Shown: piece after piece, positions 1 through 8,078 of the stretch
How the letters are laid out: each line of letters starts with the position of its first letter
Position numbering within the stretch: the first letter of the stretch is position 1
Origin: Sulfitobacter sp.
GTDB lineage: Bacteria > Pseudomonadota > Alphaproteobacteria > Rhodobacterales > Rhodobacteraceae
Length of the DNA: 52,604 nucleotides
Assembly: GCA_024636405.1 (NCBI GenBank)
Contig: JAGXHC010000252.1
Span: forward strand, 1-52,604
Direction of reading: 5' to 3'
Program-made: the position numbers and the translations under genes
The notes under the pieces: model-generated
Databases searched by the model: none
What the model saw: only the letters and a program-made list of their open reading frames with translations
Told to the model about the DNA's origin: nothing

Positions 1-1710
1 ATCCGCTCCCATCTCGGAGGTCACCTTGGCATAAAGTCCAATCGCCACGCCCGCGATGCCCGCAATCCCGGATCCAAGCCCGAAAGTCAGCATATTGATG
101 CGGTCGGGGTTGATGCCCATGCTGGCGGCCATGCCGGGGTTTTGGGTCACGGCGCGGACCTCGAGCCCCAGCCGGGTACGTTTGAGCACGAAAAGGATCA
201 GCCCCAGAAACAGCAGCGCCAGCACGAAGATCGCGATGCGGATATAGCTGATCTGGATCACATCCGAGAATACCAGTGCCCCGTCCAGCCAGCCGGGCGA
301 TGTCAAAGGGCGTGCCTGCGTGCCAAAGATATTCTTGGCCAATTGTTGCAGGGCGACTGAAATCCCGAAGGTGGCCAGCAATGTCTCTAGCGGGCGGTGA
401 TAGAGGTGCCTGATCACCAACCGTTCCATGGCAACGCCTGCGGCAAAAGTGACAGCGAATGCCAGCGGCAAAGCGATGATGATCGACACTGTGTAGTCGG
501 GAACGAATTGCTGGACCACATAGCCGGTATAGGCACCCATCATAATGAATTCGCCATGGGCCATGTTGATCACGCCCATAACGCCAAAGGTGATTGCAAG
601 CCCGATGGCCGCAAGAAAGTAGATCGACGCGAGCGACAGGGCATCCAAGGTCAGATCAACGGTTTGCGCTGCACCTACACGGATTTCGATACTATCAAGT
701 GCGGCCTGTGCTGCATCTGTGAAGGCTGCATTGTCCTCGTCGTAAATCTCAAAGAACGTATGCGCCTCGACCGCTGCAATCTGTGCGGCTTGTGTAACCA
801 AAGGCGGCACCACACCGTTGCTGGCAAGCACTGCATAAGCCGCTTCGCGCATCGGCTGACTGTCCAAACGCGCCGTCGCTATATCGCCCACTTTGCCGCC
901 AACGACATTCGCAGCCAGCGCATCGCGTATCGCAGCGGGTGGAACCAAGGGCGGGGCAAGCTTTGCCTCGACCAGTTGGGCATAAGCATCGTTTTGCGAC
1001 AGATCACTGCCGACCTTGAGGATTCGAGCAACATTGCCCGCAGGTGCCGCAGCAGAGACGCCGGTTTTGACGGATAAAAGTTGGTTCAGTACGGCGCGTG
1101 CCTCGATCGAGGTGTCTTTGGACAGCGACTTGATTGCACTGATCTTGTCACCTGGGTCTGGGGCAAAACTGGCGGACAGGAAATTCGCCAACTGGATTTT
1201 GCGGGCTTTGAGACCTGCGTCGGGTTCGGCAACGATGGATGCCAGCAGCGGCTCAAGCTGACTTTCGTCGGGTCTGCGGGCAATTGCTTCGACCGCCATC
1301 GTGCGGCGCGCCAGATCGGGATCCGTCAATTGGAACTGCACCAGCGCAGTGCCAATCAAGCGGCGCACACCACCATTCGGCTTGAGCTGGCTAAACCCGG
1401 ATTTTGGCGCTGTCGTCTCTGCCGCGCTGTCGATATCGCGCAAGCGCAGATCATCGCCTGCCTCGGTTGCAAAAAAGAAAGCGCCATCGGCGTTGCGCTG
1501 CCACACACCCTTGTCTTGCCATTGCTCAAGAAAATCAATGACCTGCGGTGCACCGGACGCGATAAGATCATCCAATGCCACAGACACGCTGCTGCGCGAT
1601 GGGCTGGCAAACTCTTTGGCATGGGTCTGCAATACGGGCTGCAAGTCTTGCGCCTGCGCCACACCCGCGACGCCGAGCCAAACAATAAGGGTCAAGAAAC
1701 GGCGCAGCAT
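1..1710 (-). CDS. urtB: Urea ABC transporter permease UrtB (C-terminus beyond window)
   Basis: Inner-membrane permease of the UrtABCDE urea importer, branched-chain amino acid permease family. Translating the minus strand from the ATG at 1710 gives 570 residues with no stop before the window edge, so the gene is partial at its 3' end. There is an N-terminal signal peptide ending VAQAQD, then about 320 residues of Ala-rich, HEAT-like periplasmic sequence, which is the long extension that distinguishes UrtB from LivH. The membrane domain starts near residue 345 and carries the family segment FGVMGVINMAHGEF, later GLEVRAVTQNP and GINPDRINMLTFGLGSG. It lies 63 bp downstream of urtA with a hairpin between, so the two are probably one transcript. 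UrtC, UrtD and UrtE are expected further left, outside the window. The identification rests on the extension plus the adjacent UrtA. Confidence 0.93.
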   Translation of the reverse strand, partial: MLRRFLTLIVWLGVAGVAQAQDLQPVLQTHAKEFASPSRSSVSVALDDLIASGAPQVIDFLEQWQDKGVWQRNADGAFFFATEAGDDLRLRDIDSAAETTAPKSGFSQLKPNGGVRRLIGTALVQFQLTDPDLARRTMAVEAIARRPDESQLEPLLASIVAEPDAGLKARKIQLANFLSASFAPDPGDKISAIKSLSKDTSIEARAVLNQLLSVKTGVSAAAPAGNVARILKVGSDLSQNDAYAQLVEAKLAPPLVPPAAIRDALAANVVGGKVGDIATARLDSQPMREAAYAVLASNGVVPPLVTQAAQIAAVEAHTFFEIYDEDNAAFTDAAQAALDSIEIRVGAAQTVDLTLDALSLASIYFLAAIGLAITFGVMGVINMAHGEFIMMGAYTGYVVQQFVPDYTVSIIIALPLAFAVTFAAGVAMERLVIRHLYHRPLETLLATFGISVALQQLAKNIFGTQARPLTSPGWLDGALVFSDVIQISYIRIAIFVLALLFLGLILFVLKRTRLGLEVRAVTQNPGMAASMGINPDRINMLTFGLGSGIAGIAGVAIGLYAKVTSEMGAD

Positions 1711-1736
1711 GGCAAACCTTCAATCAATAGACAGAC

Positions 1737-1762
1737 GGGCGCGAGGGGATATCCCCGCGCCC
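1737..1762 (-). terminator. Stem-loop between urtA and urtB
   Basis: GGGCGC (1737-1742) pairs with GCGCCC (1757-1762), and GGGG (1745-1748) with CCCC (1753-1756) around an ATAT loop, with a small GA bulge. On the minus-strand transcript it follows the urtA stop by 11 nt and no U-tract follows it. That fits an mRNA-stabilising or partially attenuating hairpin rather than a full terminator. Its effect on urtA:urtB ratio is inferred. Confidence 0.55.
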
Positions 1763-1773
1763 GCCCTTGGTGT

Positions 1774-3066
1774 TTAGTAGTTGGATGTCAGCTGAACGCA
1801 GGTCGACGTTTCAGTGTTGTACATACCGCACTCCAGATCTTTCCAATCCGACGTCAGCACAGCGCTTTCGGGCAGGAAATCTGTCCATGCGTCGCCCGGA
1901 ACCGGCTCGGTCTGGCTGATGATATCGAACTGGCCGTTGGCGGTGATCTCGCCGATCAAAACCGGCTTGGTCAGGTGGTGGTTTGGCAACATTTCCGCCA
2001 TGCCGCCTGTCAGGTTTGGAAAGGTCTGGCCGTACATTGCGCTGCGCACGGCATCCACATCGGTTGTGCCTGCTGCTGTCACCGCGTTCACCCACATGTT
2101 GAAGCCGATGTAATGCGCTTCCATCGGGTCATTGGTCACGCGTGCATCGTCGCCGATGAAGGCTTTCCAAGCAGCGATGAATTCGGCGTTTTCAGGTGTG
2201 TCAGCGGACATGAAATAGTTCCACGCGGCCAGGTGACCGACCAGGTTGGACGTATCCAGACCAGACAGTTCTTCTTCACCGACCGAAAACGCAACAACGG
2301 GTATATCGTCAGCCGAGACGTCAGCAGCGGCCAGTTCTTTGTAAACACCGATGTTGGCATCGCCGTTGATGGTGGAAATCACGCCAACCTGCTTGCCGTC
2401 CGCGCCCAAGCCAACCACATCGCCCACGATCGTCGCCCAGTCAGAGTGACCAAACGGCGTGTAGTTCACAAAGATGTCCTCTTCGGCGATGCCCTTGGAC
2501 ATCAGATAGGACTGCAAGATGTTGTTTGTGGTGCGGGGGTAGACATAATCCGTGCCAAGCAACGCAAATTTCTCGACGCCCAGTTCTTCAAGATAGTAAT
2601 CAACTGCGGGGATCGCCTGCTGGTTCGGTGCGGCACCGGTGTAGAAAACGTTTTTCGACGATTCCTCGCCCTCGTATTGGACCGGGTAGAACATCAGGCC
2701 GTTCAGCTCTTCCAACACCGGCAAAACGGATTTGCGCGACACGGATGTCCAAGATCCAAAGATCACATCGACTTCGTTGACGGTCAGCAGCTCGCGGCCT
2801 TTTTCCGCAAACAACGGCCAATCAGAGGCCGGATCGACAACGACCGCTTCGATCTGGCAGCCCAACAGGCCGCCCTTTTTGTTCTGCGCATCCACCAGCA
2901 TCAGCATGGTGTCTTTCAGCGTCGTCTCGGAAATCGCCATGGTGCCGGACAGCGAGTGCAGCACGCCCACTTTGATCGGATCAGCGCAGTCTTGTGCCAT
3001 CGCAATGGACGTAGAGCCCAGAAGGGCCGCTGTCGCGCAAACAGCAAATTTATTCAAATACTTCAT
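1774..3066 (-). CDS. urtA: Urea ABC transporter substrate-binding protein UrtA
   Basis: Periplasmic urea-binding component of the UrtABCDE importer, type I periplasmic-binding fold. 430 residues, the usual UrtA length. A Sec signal peptide covers about residues 1-24 and ends SIAMAQD. The mature protein opens with CADPIKVGVLHSLSGTMAIS, and the segments FGSWTSVSRKSVLPV, PVQYEGEESS and YTGAAPNQQAIPA are typical of UrtA and set it apart from LivJ-type amino-acid binders. The ATG at 3066 has AGGGGA upstream at good distance. A -10 box and a palindrome lie 45-70 nt upstream. The first gene of the operon is followed by a stem-loop and urtB. Urea import usually responds to nitrogen status, but no NtrC or sigma-54 site could be recognised here. 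Confidence 0.95.
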   Translation of the reverse strand: MKYLNKFAVCATAALLGSTSIAMAQDCADPIKVGVLHSLSGTMAISETTLKDTMLMLVDAQNKKGGLLGCQIEAVVVDPASDWPLFAEKGRELLTVNEVDVIFGSWTSVSRKSVLPVLEELNGLMFYPVQYEGEESSKNVFYTGAAPNQQAIPAVDYYLEELGVEKFALLGTDYVYPRTTNNILQSYLMSKGIAEEDIFVNYTPFGHSDWATIVGDVVGLGADGKQVGVISTINGDANIGVYKELAAADVSADDIPVVAFSVGEEELSGLDTSNLVGHLAAWNYFMSADTPENAEFIAAWKAFIGDDARVTNDPMEAHYIGFNMWVNAVTAAGTTDVDAVRSAMYGQTFPNLTGGMAEMLPNHHLTKPVLIGEITANGQFDIISQTEPVPGDAWTDFLPESAVLTSDWKDLECGMYNTETSTCVQLTSNY

Positions 3067-3111
3067 ATTGTATCCCCTGTTTTTGCTGTGCGCTTTGGTG
3101 CGTGAAATGCA

Positions 3112-3137
3112 CTTTCGCGAAAGCCCTGAACATTATA
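3112..3137 (-). promoter_or_regulatory. Candidate urtA promoter with start-site palindrome
   Basis: On the minus strand a perfect TATAAT -10 hexamer lies at 3137-3132. About 8 nt downstream is the perfect 12-bp palindrome CTTTCGCGAAAG (3123-3112), where transcription would begin, followed by a leader of roughly 60 nt to the urtA ATG at 3066. A -35 box is weak (CATGAC-like at 16-17 bp). The palindrome position suggests an operator or a 5' hairpin; which regulator is unknown. Confidence 0.45.
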
Positions 3138-3513
3138 TCTAGGGATCACAGCAGTCATGTTGTTGTCGTCGCGCGGGGGGAGGTATCTGCCAGGATAGCC
3201 CACCGTGCGGCGATTTTGCCTTTCTCGGCATGTGCTGAATATGTGAAGGTTCAGAACAAACTAGCCAGCCAAATGAGATCACGCAGGGTCAGCTTGGGTA
3301 AAAGCGCCCATTAAACTGGCATCACGATGCAAAAACGCCCAATTCTGCATCGCAGCGTAGACATATCACAAGAGCGCGAGCCGCCGGTTTCTGGTCCGGC
3401 ACAGGTCCATTAACCCGTCATTCAGGTTTTTCGAGACTGCAACAAAAACCAGCGAATCCCTATTGCCGAGCATTCTGTATGCCCGCGTGCGGTAGGGCTG
3501 ACGGGGGTTGTCC
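3138..3513. other. Intergenic region, no gene seen
   Basis: Between the urtA promoter and the crotonase stop codon no reading frame with a convincing start, ribosome site or family resemblance was seen on either strand. The only structure noted is a spaced inverted repeat, CGATGCA at 3325-3331 and TGCATCG at 3346-3352, centres 21 bp apart, which could be a pair of half-sites. Nothing else can be supported. Confidence 0.4.
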
Positions 3514-4320
3514 TTAACTGTTGCGCCGTACCCGCGCGCCGCTTTTATCTGCAAACGCTGCAAGCCGGGCGCGCGCATCAGGTTGGGTGTTGACCACGCC
3601 CGCCACCACAGCCTCGGCATAGGCGGCATCCATTGCCGACATATTCTGCATGTGGCTGACTGCCGAACATATCGCGAAATTTGACAGGGGCAGGTTACGG
3701 GCGGTCTTGCGCGCCAGTTCCATCGCCGCATCATAGGTGGACCCTTCGACGCAATATTGCGCCAGACCCACATCCATCGCCTCTTGGCCCTGATAGACGC
3801 GACCGGTCAGCATCATATCGATCATGCGCGACTTGCCCACCAGATCGGTCACGCGGATTGTGGCACCTCCGCCTGTGAAAAGACCACGCTGGCCTTCGGG
3901 CAAGGCAAAATACGTCGTCTCGTTCATCACGCGCACATGGGCCGAGCTGGCAAGCTCAAGCCCACCGCCAACAACAGCGCCCTGCAAGGCTGCAATGATC
4001 GGCACCCCGCCGTATTCCATCTTGTTGAACGCCTCGTGCCAGCGCAGACAGACATGCATGAAATCCGCAGGGCTGCGGTCTTCATCGTGGTGTTCGATCA
4101 GATCAAGACCCGCACAAAAGTGATCCCCCGCCCCAGCCAGAACGACCGCCCGAACACCGGCACGCGGTGCGACCGAAAAGAAATCAACCAGTTCTTCGAT
4201 GGTGGCGATGTCCAGCGCATTGCGCTTTGCGGCGCGGTTCAAAGTGACAACCCAGACCCCGTCATCATGGTCTTTAACATCCAGATTGGTGAATCGGGAG
4301 CTGTCAATTTGCAGGGGCAT
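3514..4320 (-). CDS. Enoyl-CoA hydratase/isomerase family protein (crotonase fold)
   Basis: Probably a cytoplasmic acyl-CoA hydratase or isomerase of the crotonase superfamily; the exact reaction cannot be told. 268 residues from the ATG at 4320, chosen because AAAGGA sits 7 nt upstream; an adjacent ATG at 4323 and an upstream one at 4365 are alternatives. The acyl-CoA binding and oxyanion-hole segments are visible as [13 protein letters not shown] and [31 protein letters not shown] carries the Glu usually at the active site. The protein stands alone, with urtA far downstream on the same strand and a divergent regulator upstream, so the neighbourhood does not reveal a pathway. Family confidence is high, specific function low. 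Confidence 0.85.
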   Translation of the reverse strand: MPLQIDSSRFTNLDVKDHDDGVWVVTLNRAAKRNALDIATIEELVDFFSVAPRAGVRAVVLAGAGDHFCAGLDLIEHHDEDRSPADFMHVCLRWHEAFNKMEYGGVPIIAALQGAVVGGGLELASSAHVRVMNETTYFALPEGQRGLFTGGGATIRVTDLVGKSRMIDMMLTGRVYQGQEAMDVGLAQYCVEGSTYDAAMELARKTARNLPLSNFAICSAVSHMQNMSAMDAAYAEAVVAGVVNTQPDARARLAAFADKSGARVRRNS

Positions 4321-4488
4321 CATGGGGTCCTTTAGTGTCTTTTGTGACCGTCGATTGGTCAGCATTGTTTAAACTTCATCCCTCCCTAATTCGAATTTGC
4401 CTTACCGTCTATCGCTTCAAGGTCGACAACCCTGCATCAAGGACCCTGCCGCTTTGATGCCCGTCGCTGTGGAAAACAAAATCATCTG

Positions 4489-4531
4489 TTGCAACCGGCC
4501 ATGAAACATCCATATAACATCCATATGGATG
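4489..4531 (+). promoter_or_regulatory. Promoter and operator of the RHH regulator-esterase operon
   Basis: TTGCAA (4489-4494) and TATAAC (4513-4518) are 18 bp apart and form a reasonable sigma-70-like promoter. Overlapping the -10 are two exact tandem 11-bp repeats, AACATCCATAT at 4505-4515 and 4516-4526. The second flows into a perfect 14-bp palindrome CATCCATATGGATG (4518-4531), which touches the ribosome site GGAG (4531-4534) of the gene at 4542. Tandem repeats one helical turn apart are the standard layout for ribbon-helix-helix operators, so autorepression is a strong inference. Confidence 0.65.
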
Positions 4532-4541
4532 GAGAAACGAG

Positions 4542-4958
4542 ATGAGCAACGTCAGACAGCTTCGGGACAAGATGCCTGAAAACGAAAAGATCACGATCAA
4601 CCTTGGTTTTGTTGATCTTGGCAGAATAGACCTGCTGGTCCACGAGGGGTTCTATTCGAACCGAAGTGATTTCATCCGGACCGCCATCCGCAACCAGTTG
4701 GACCACCAATCTGCTACGGTTGCCCAGTCAATCGAGCGGCACACGATGGAACTGGGTCTGCGCGACTACAGCCTCGCAGATCTGACGGCTGTGAGGGAGG
4801 CGAATGAAATATTGCACATCAAGGTCGTGGGGCTTGCCCGTATCGCCAGCGACGTAACGCCCGAACTGGCGCTGGAAACCATCGGATCGATCAACGTGCT
4901 GGGCGCATTGCAAGCCAGTGCCGAGGTCAAGAAAGCCCTTGGCACGCGTATCAGCTAG
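4542..4958 (+). CDS. CopG/ParD-like ribbon-helix-helix transcriptional regulator
   Basis: 138-residue DNA-binding protein, cytoplasmic and probably a dimer acting on adjacent operator repeats. Residues about 15-55 fit a ribbon-helix-helix domain: a short strand EKITINLGFVDLGRIDLL, then the helix-turn-helix-like segment FYSNRSDFIRTAIRNQLD. The remaining 80 residues (HTMELGLRDYSLADL, ANEILHIKVVGLARIASDV) form a C-terminal domain without a recognised name, which may sense a ligand or mediate oligomerisation. GGAG lies 7 nt before the ATG. It starts an operon with the PHB-depolymerase-type esterase 30 bp downstream, and its promoter carries tandem repeats at the -10. A ParD-type antitoxin is unlikely, because the neighbour is an enzyme and not a small toxin. 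It probably controls PHA or ester degradation. Confidence 0.75.
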   Translation: MSNVRQLRDKMPENEKITINLGFVDLGRIDLLVHEGFYSNRSDFIRTAIRNQLDHQSATVAQSIERHTMELGLRDYSLADLTAVREANEILHIKVVGLARIASDVTPELALETIGSINVLGALQASAEVKKALGTRIS

Positions 4959-4988
4959 CCCTGACATACTCCCATTAAGGACAGTGAA

Positions 4989-6086
4989 ATGAAAAATGAC
5001 TTTGCATCGGCCATGCGCCGGGCCACCCAGCTTGTGCGCGCGGGAAATCCGTCAGATGCGACGGAAATCATCCAAGCGACGCTTGGTGCGGCGGGTTTGT
5101 CCAAGCACAATGCGCCACTGGAAGACAGCCCCGCGACACTGCACCGATCCAAAATCGGGCGCAGCTTGCGCAACACGCTTGCCGGACTTGCGGCAAGGTC
5201 GAACACGCCCGAAGCGCGCGGGGCGGACGCCACAGACCCTGATTTGCCGCATGGTGCCCGCTTTGACCGCGGCAAATTCACCTGTGCAGCAGGCAGCCGC
5301 GCATACCACCTTTATATCCCCGATCTAAAGGGGGCGCAGCCTGCAGGATTGATCCTGATGTTGCACGGCTGCACCCAAACGCCCATCGATTTTGCAAAGG
5401 GCACAGGCATGAACCAGCTCGCTGATGCGCACGGGCTTATCGTGGTCTATCCGGCGCAATCACGCAGGGCGAACATGCAATCATGCTGGAACTGGTTCAC
5501 CCCCGCCGACCAGATGCGCGACGCGGGCGAGCCTGCCATTTTGGCCGGGCTTGTCCGCCAGATACAGCGCGCCCATGATGTACCTGAAGGGCGCAGCTTT
5601 GTCGCAGGGCTGTCTGCGGGGGCCGCCATGGCGGTGATCATGGGGCGCACCTATCCTGAGACGTTTGCCGCAGTCGGGGCGCATTCCGGCCTGCCCTACA
5701 AGTCGGCCCACGACATGCGCTCTGCCTTTGCGACGATGGGTGCCACGGGGCCGTCCTCGACAAATGCGGTGCCTCACCCGACGATCATCTTTCATGGTGA
5801 CGCCGACCAGACAGTCCATGCCAGAAATGGCCAGCGCATCGCGAACGATGCCGCCGTCCCCGGCCCGCAAATGCTTGAGGACGGCATGACGGCGGGGCGG
5901 AAATTCACCCGAAGCACAGCTCTTTCGCCGTCAGGTGGTGCGGTAGTGGAACATTGGACGATCACGGGTCTTGGGCATGCGTGGTCCGGCGGCAACAAGG
6001 CCGGTTCATATACCGACCCAACCGGCCCCGATGCGAGCGCCGAAATGGTGCGGTTTTTCCTTGATCTGCCTTTGAAAGATGCATGA
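4989..6086 (+). CDS. PHB depolymerase-family esterase (alpha/beta hydrolase)
   Basis: 365-residue serine hydrolase of the family that includes extracellular catalytic-domain type 1 short-chain PHA depolymerases and feruloyl-type esterases. The oxyanion region LMLHGCTQTP lies near residue 124; the lipase box is GLSAGA with nucleophile Ser209. The acid is Asp271 or Asp273 in HGDADQTV, and the catalytic His330 lies in GLGHAWSGG, which is characteristic of this family. The first 90 residues are a basic, low-complexity extension without a Sec signal, so intracellular action, or export by another route, is likely. AAGGA precedes the ATG. It is cotranscribed with the RHH regulator upstream. Substrate could be PHB/PHA or other short-chain esters; the sequence alone does not decide. 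Confidence 0.85.
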   Translation: MKNDFASAMRRATQLVRAGNPSDATEIIQATLGAAGLSKHNAPLEDSPATLHRSKIGRSLRNTLAGLAARSNTPEARGADATDPDLPHGARFDRGKFTCAAGSRAYHLYIPDLKGAQPAGLILMLHGCTQTPIDFAKGTGMNQLADAHGLIVVYPAQSRRANMQSCWNWFTPADQMRDAGEPAILAGLVRQIQRAHDVPEGRSFVAGLSAGAAMAVIMGRTYPETFAAVGAHSGLPYKSAHDMRSAFATMGATGPSSTNAVPHPTIIFHGDADQTVHARNGQRIANDAAVPGPQMLEDGMTAGRKFTRSTALSPSGGAVVEHWTITGLGHAWSGGNKAGSYTDPTGPDASAEMVRFFLDLPLKDA

Positions 6087-6259
6087 CATGACGCAGGCCC
6101 CCAAGGTTTGACACCGTCAGCGCAGCAAGCCCAAACCGCGCCCCTTGCCAAGCGGCCTTGCAAAACCGAAGGGGCAGGATGCCGCCCAAATCGGCCAACG
6201 GCTGCCGATAGCCGATGCAGGCAATTGCCGTGCTGCAAAACGAACGCTATTGAACTTTC

Positions 6260-6910
6260 ATGAAGTTTTTACTGCCACTCCTCCTGGGTTTATCGACTGC
6301 CACAACGGTGGTCGCACACCCGCATGTATTCATCGATACCGGCCTCGAACTGATCGTGGACGAAAGCGGCCAGTTGACCCATGTGCGCGTCATTTGGGAA
6401 TACGATGACCTCTATTCGCTTTTGATCACCGAAGACATGGCGCTGGACCCTGATGGGGACGGGGTGCTGACCCCGGACGAGATTGCCAAGCTTACCGGTT
6501 TTGACATGCAATGGATCGACGGGTTTAACGGCGATCTTGTGATTGAAAACAAGGACGGTCTTGTTGCGCTGTCAGGGCCGCAAGAGCCTACCGCGAGCTT
6601 TGACAACGGGCGCATTACCACCACCCATCTAAGGGCGCTCGAACAGCCCTTGCCCCCCGGTGAAACCGCAGCGATCAAACCCTATGATGCGACCTATTAT
6701 ACCGCCTACGAGATCACGCGGCCTGTTGACGTGATCGGGGACGTTGCCTGCAAAACTGAGGTGCAAGTCCCGGACGTGTCGGCAGGATTGATGGCATTGC
6801 AACAGGAACTTGCGATGCTCGACCCCCAGATGGACCCGTCTGATGCCGGATTGCCTGAAATCGGTGCGCAGATGGCCAGCACTGTGATTGTTACATGCGG
6901 CGGCTCGTAG
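6260..6910 (+). CDS. DUF1007 family periplasmic protein, partner of NicO permease
   Basis: 216 residues with a Sec signal peptide (MKFLLPLLLGLST, cleavage near VVAHP). The mature sequence begins HPHVFIDTGLELIVDESGQL, the hallmark of DUF1007 proteins, and ends with a Cys (VTCGGS). It contains an EF-hand-like acidic stretch DPDGDGVLTPDE near residue 75. It overlaps the following NicO permease by 16 bp, so translation is coupled. In this family the protein nearly always sits beside a NicO/RcnA-type permease, which suggests a periplasmic metal-handling or gating role with nickel or cobalt. No strong ribosome site is seen before the ATG. Its molecular activity is not known to me. Confidence 0.85.
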   Translation: MKFLLPLLLGLSTATTVVAHPHVFIDTGLELIVDESGQLTHVRVIWEYDDLYSLLITEDMALDPDGDGVLTPDEIAKLTGFDMQWIDGFNGDLVIENKDGLVALSGPQEPTASFDNGRITTTHLRALEQPLPPGETAAIKPYDATYYTAYEITRPVDVIGDVACKTEVQVPDVSAGLMALQQELAMLDPQMDPSDAGLPEIGAQMASTVIVTCGGS

Positions 6911-7779
6911 CGCTGGCGGCCGTTGCCGTTCTGCTTGGCCTGATCGCGCTATGGTGGACCGGCGGTTTCGACCGCATCGCCTATTGGGCAGCGGGTCAGC
7001 AACGGGCCTTTCAAAACACCATCGCCGGTGCCTTGCGTGCTGCACGGGCAAATCAGACCGGGGCCGTCATGACGCTGCTTTCAGCTTGCTTTGCCTACGG
7101 GGTGGTTCATGCCGCCGGACCGGGGCACGGCAAAGTGCTGATCGGCGGCTATGGCATGGCAAAGGCCGTGTCAAAGCGCAAGCTGGCCCTGATTGCGTTG
7201 GCGTCCTCGCTCGGGCAGGCCCTGACGGCGATTGCGCTGGTGTATGCTGGTGTCACCTTGCTTGATCTTGGGCGCGACACCATGATCGGCTTGACCGAGA
7301 CGGTCATGGCCGCAGTCAGCTACGGTGCGATTGCGCTGGTCGGGCTTTGGCTGGTCTGGCGCGGGCTGCGCCATTTGCGGCCCACCCCGCAACACGCCCA
7401 TGAAGCATCCGTTTGCGAAAGCTGCGGCCACGCGCACGGGCCGACGCTTGGCGACATTCAAAATGCGACGACGCTGCGCGAAACTCTTGCTTTGATCGCA
7501 AGCATCGCCGTGCGCCCCTGCACTGGCGCGCTGTTTGTTCTGATCATTACCTGGCAAATGGGCATCGCCATGCTTGGGGTTGCTGGCGCGGTTGCGATGG
7601 CTTTGGGAACGGCGGTGATCACGATTGCAGCGGGTCTGGGCGCAGGTATCTTGCGCAGTGGCATGCTGGCTGGGGTCGTCACCTCTGGCCGCGCGGTCTT
7701 GCTGGGTGCCATGGTGGAAATCGCGGCGGGCGGCGTGGTGGCAGTGTTGGCGACCGGGCTGCTTTTGCGCGCGCTTTAG
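6895..7779 (+). CDS. NicO-family nickel/cobalt transporter permease
   Basis: 294-residue polytopic inner-membrane protein of the NicO (RcnA/NixA-like) family. The diagnostic motif HAAGPGHGK lies near residue 70 in a transmembrane helix, and a His/Cys-rich cytoplasmic loop (HAHEASVCESCGHAHG) near residues 168-183 probably binds metal. A second metal-type motif RPCTGALFVL is near residue 206. Six to seven membrane helices are apparent. The start ATG lies inside the end of the DUF1007 gene. Direction of transport, Ni/Co uptake or efflux, cannot be decided: RcnA exports, while other NicO proteins import. No metal regulator or riboswitch was recognised upstream. Confidence 0.88.
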   Translation: MRRLVALAAVAVLLGLIALWWTGGFDRIAYWAAGQQRAFQNTIAGALRAARANQTGAVMTLLSACFAYGVVHAAGPGHGKVLIGGYGMAKAVSKRKLALIALASSLGQALTAIALVYAGVTLLDLGRDTMIGLTETVMAAVSYGAIALVGLWLVWRGLRHLRPTPQHAHEASVCESCGHAHGPTLGDIQNATTLRETLALIASIAVRPCTGALFVLIITWQMGIAMLGVAGAVAMALGTAVITIAAGLGAGILRSGMLAGVVTSGRAVLLGAMVEIAAGGVVAVLATGLLLRAL

Positions 7780-8078
7780 CATTGCGCTGACGACGCGGCG
7801 ATGAACACGAGGGGTGAATGGGTTTGCTTTCAGTCCGCCGGCGTATAACAATGCAGACATTCAAATCTCTGGTCCTATTCAAGGCCGATACGCTTGCTTA
7901 CAGTCCCTTTTTCCTTGCCTGTCCTGTGCCGCGGCATGATCAATCCCTCCTTGGTTCCAGTATGGCTTGGCCACTGGATGCGTCCTTATGGACACGATGT
8001 CGTTTCGCTGACCTATATCCCCAAGGGAAGTCGGGCCGCCCCACGGCATAAGTTCGCCCGCACCTTTGAAGCTGGCAC

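Noticed and set aside
397..3105. Long plus-strand open frames of 226 and 674 codons
   Set aside because: They are antisense to urtB and urtA, have no ribosome site or domain, and are His/Arg/Gln-rich as expected of shadow frames in high-GC DNA.
3318..3331. Possible sigma-54 promoter (TGGCAT...TGCA)
   Set aside because: The GG and GC pairs are 9 rather than 10 bases apart, and it points away from urtA.
4542..6086. ParD-type toxin-antitoxin system
   Set aside because: The RHH protein is followed by a 365-residue esterase with a complete triad, not by a small toxin.
7818..8051. 77-codon plus frame before the ABC exporter, considered as an exported peptide precursor
   Set aside because: No ribosome site, no leader or core pattern of any known peptide class, and several overlapping frames of equal quality.
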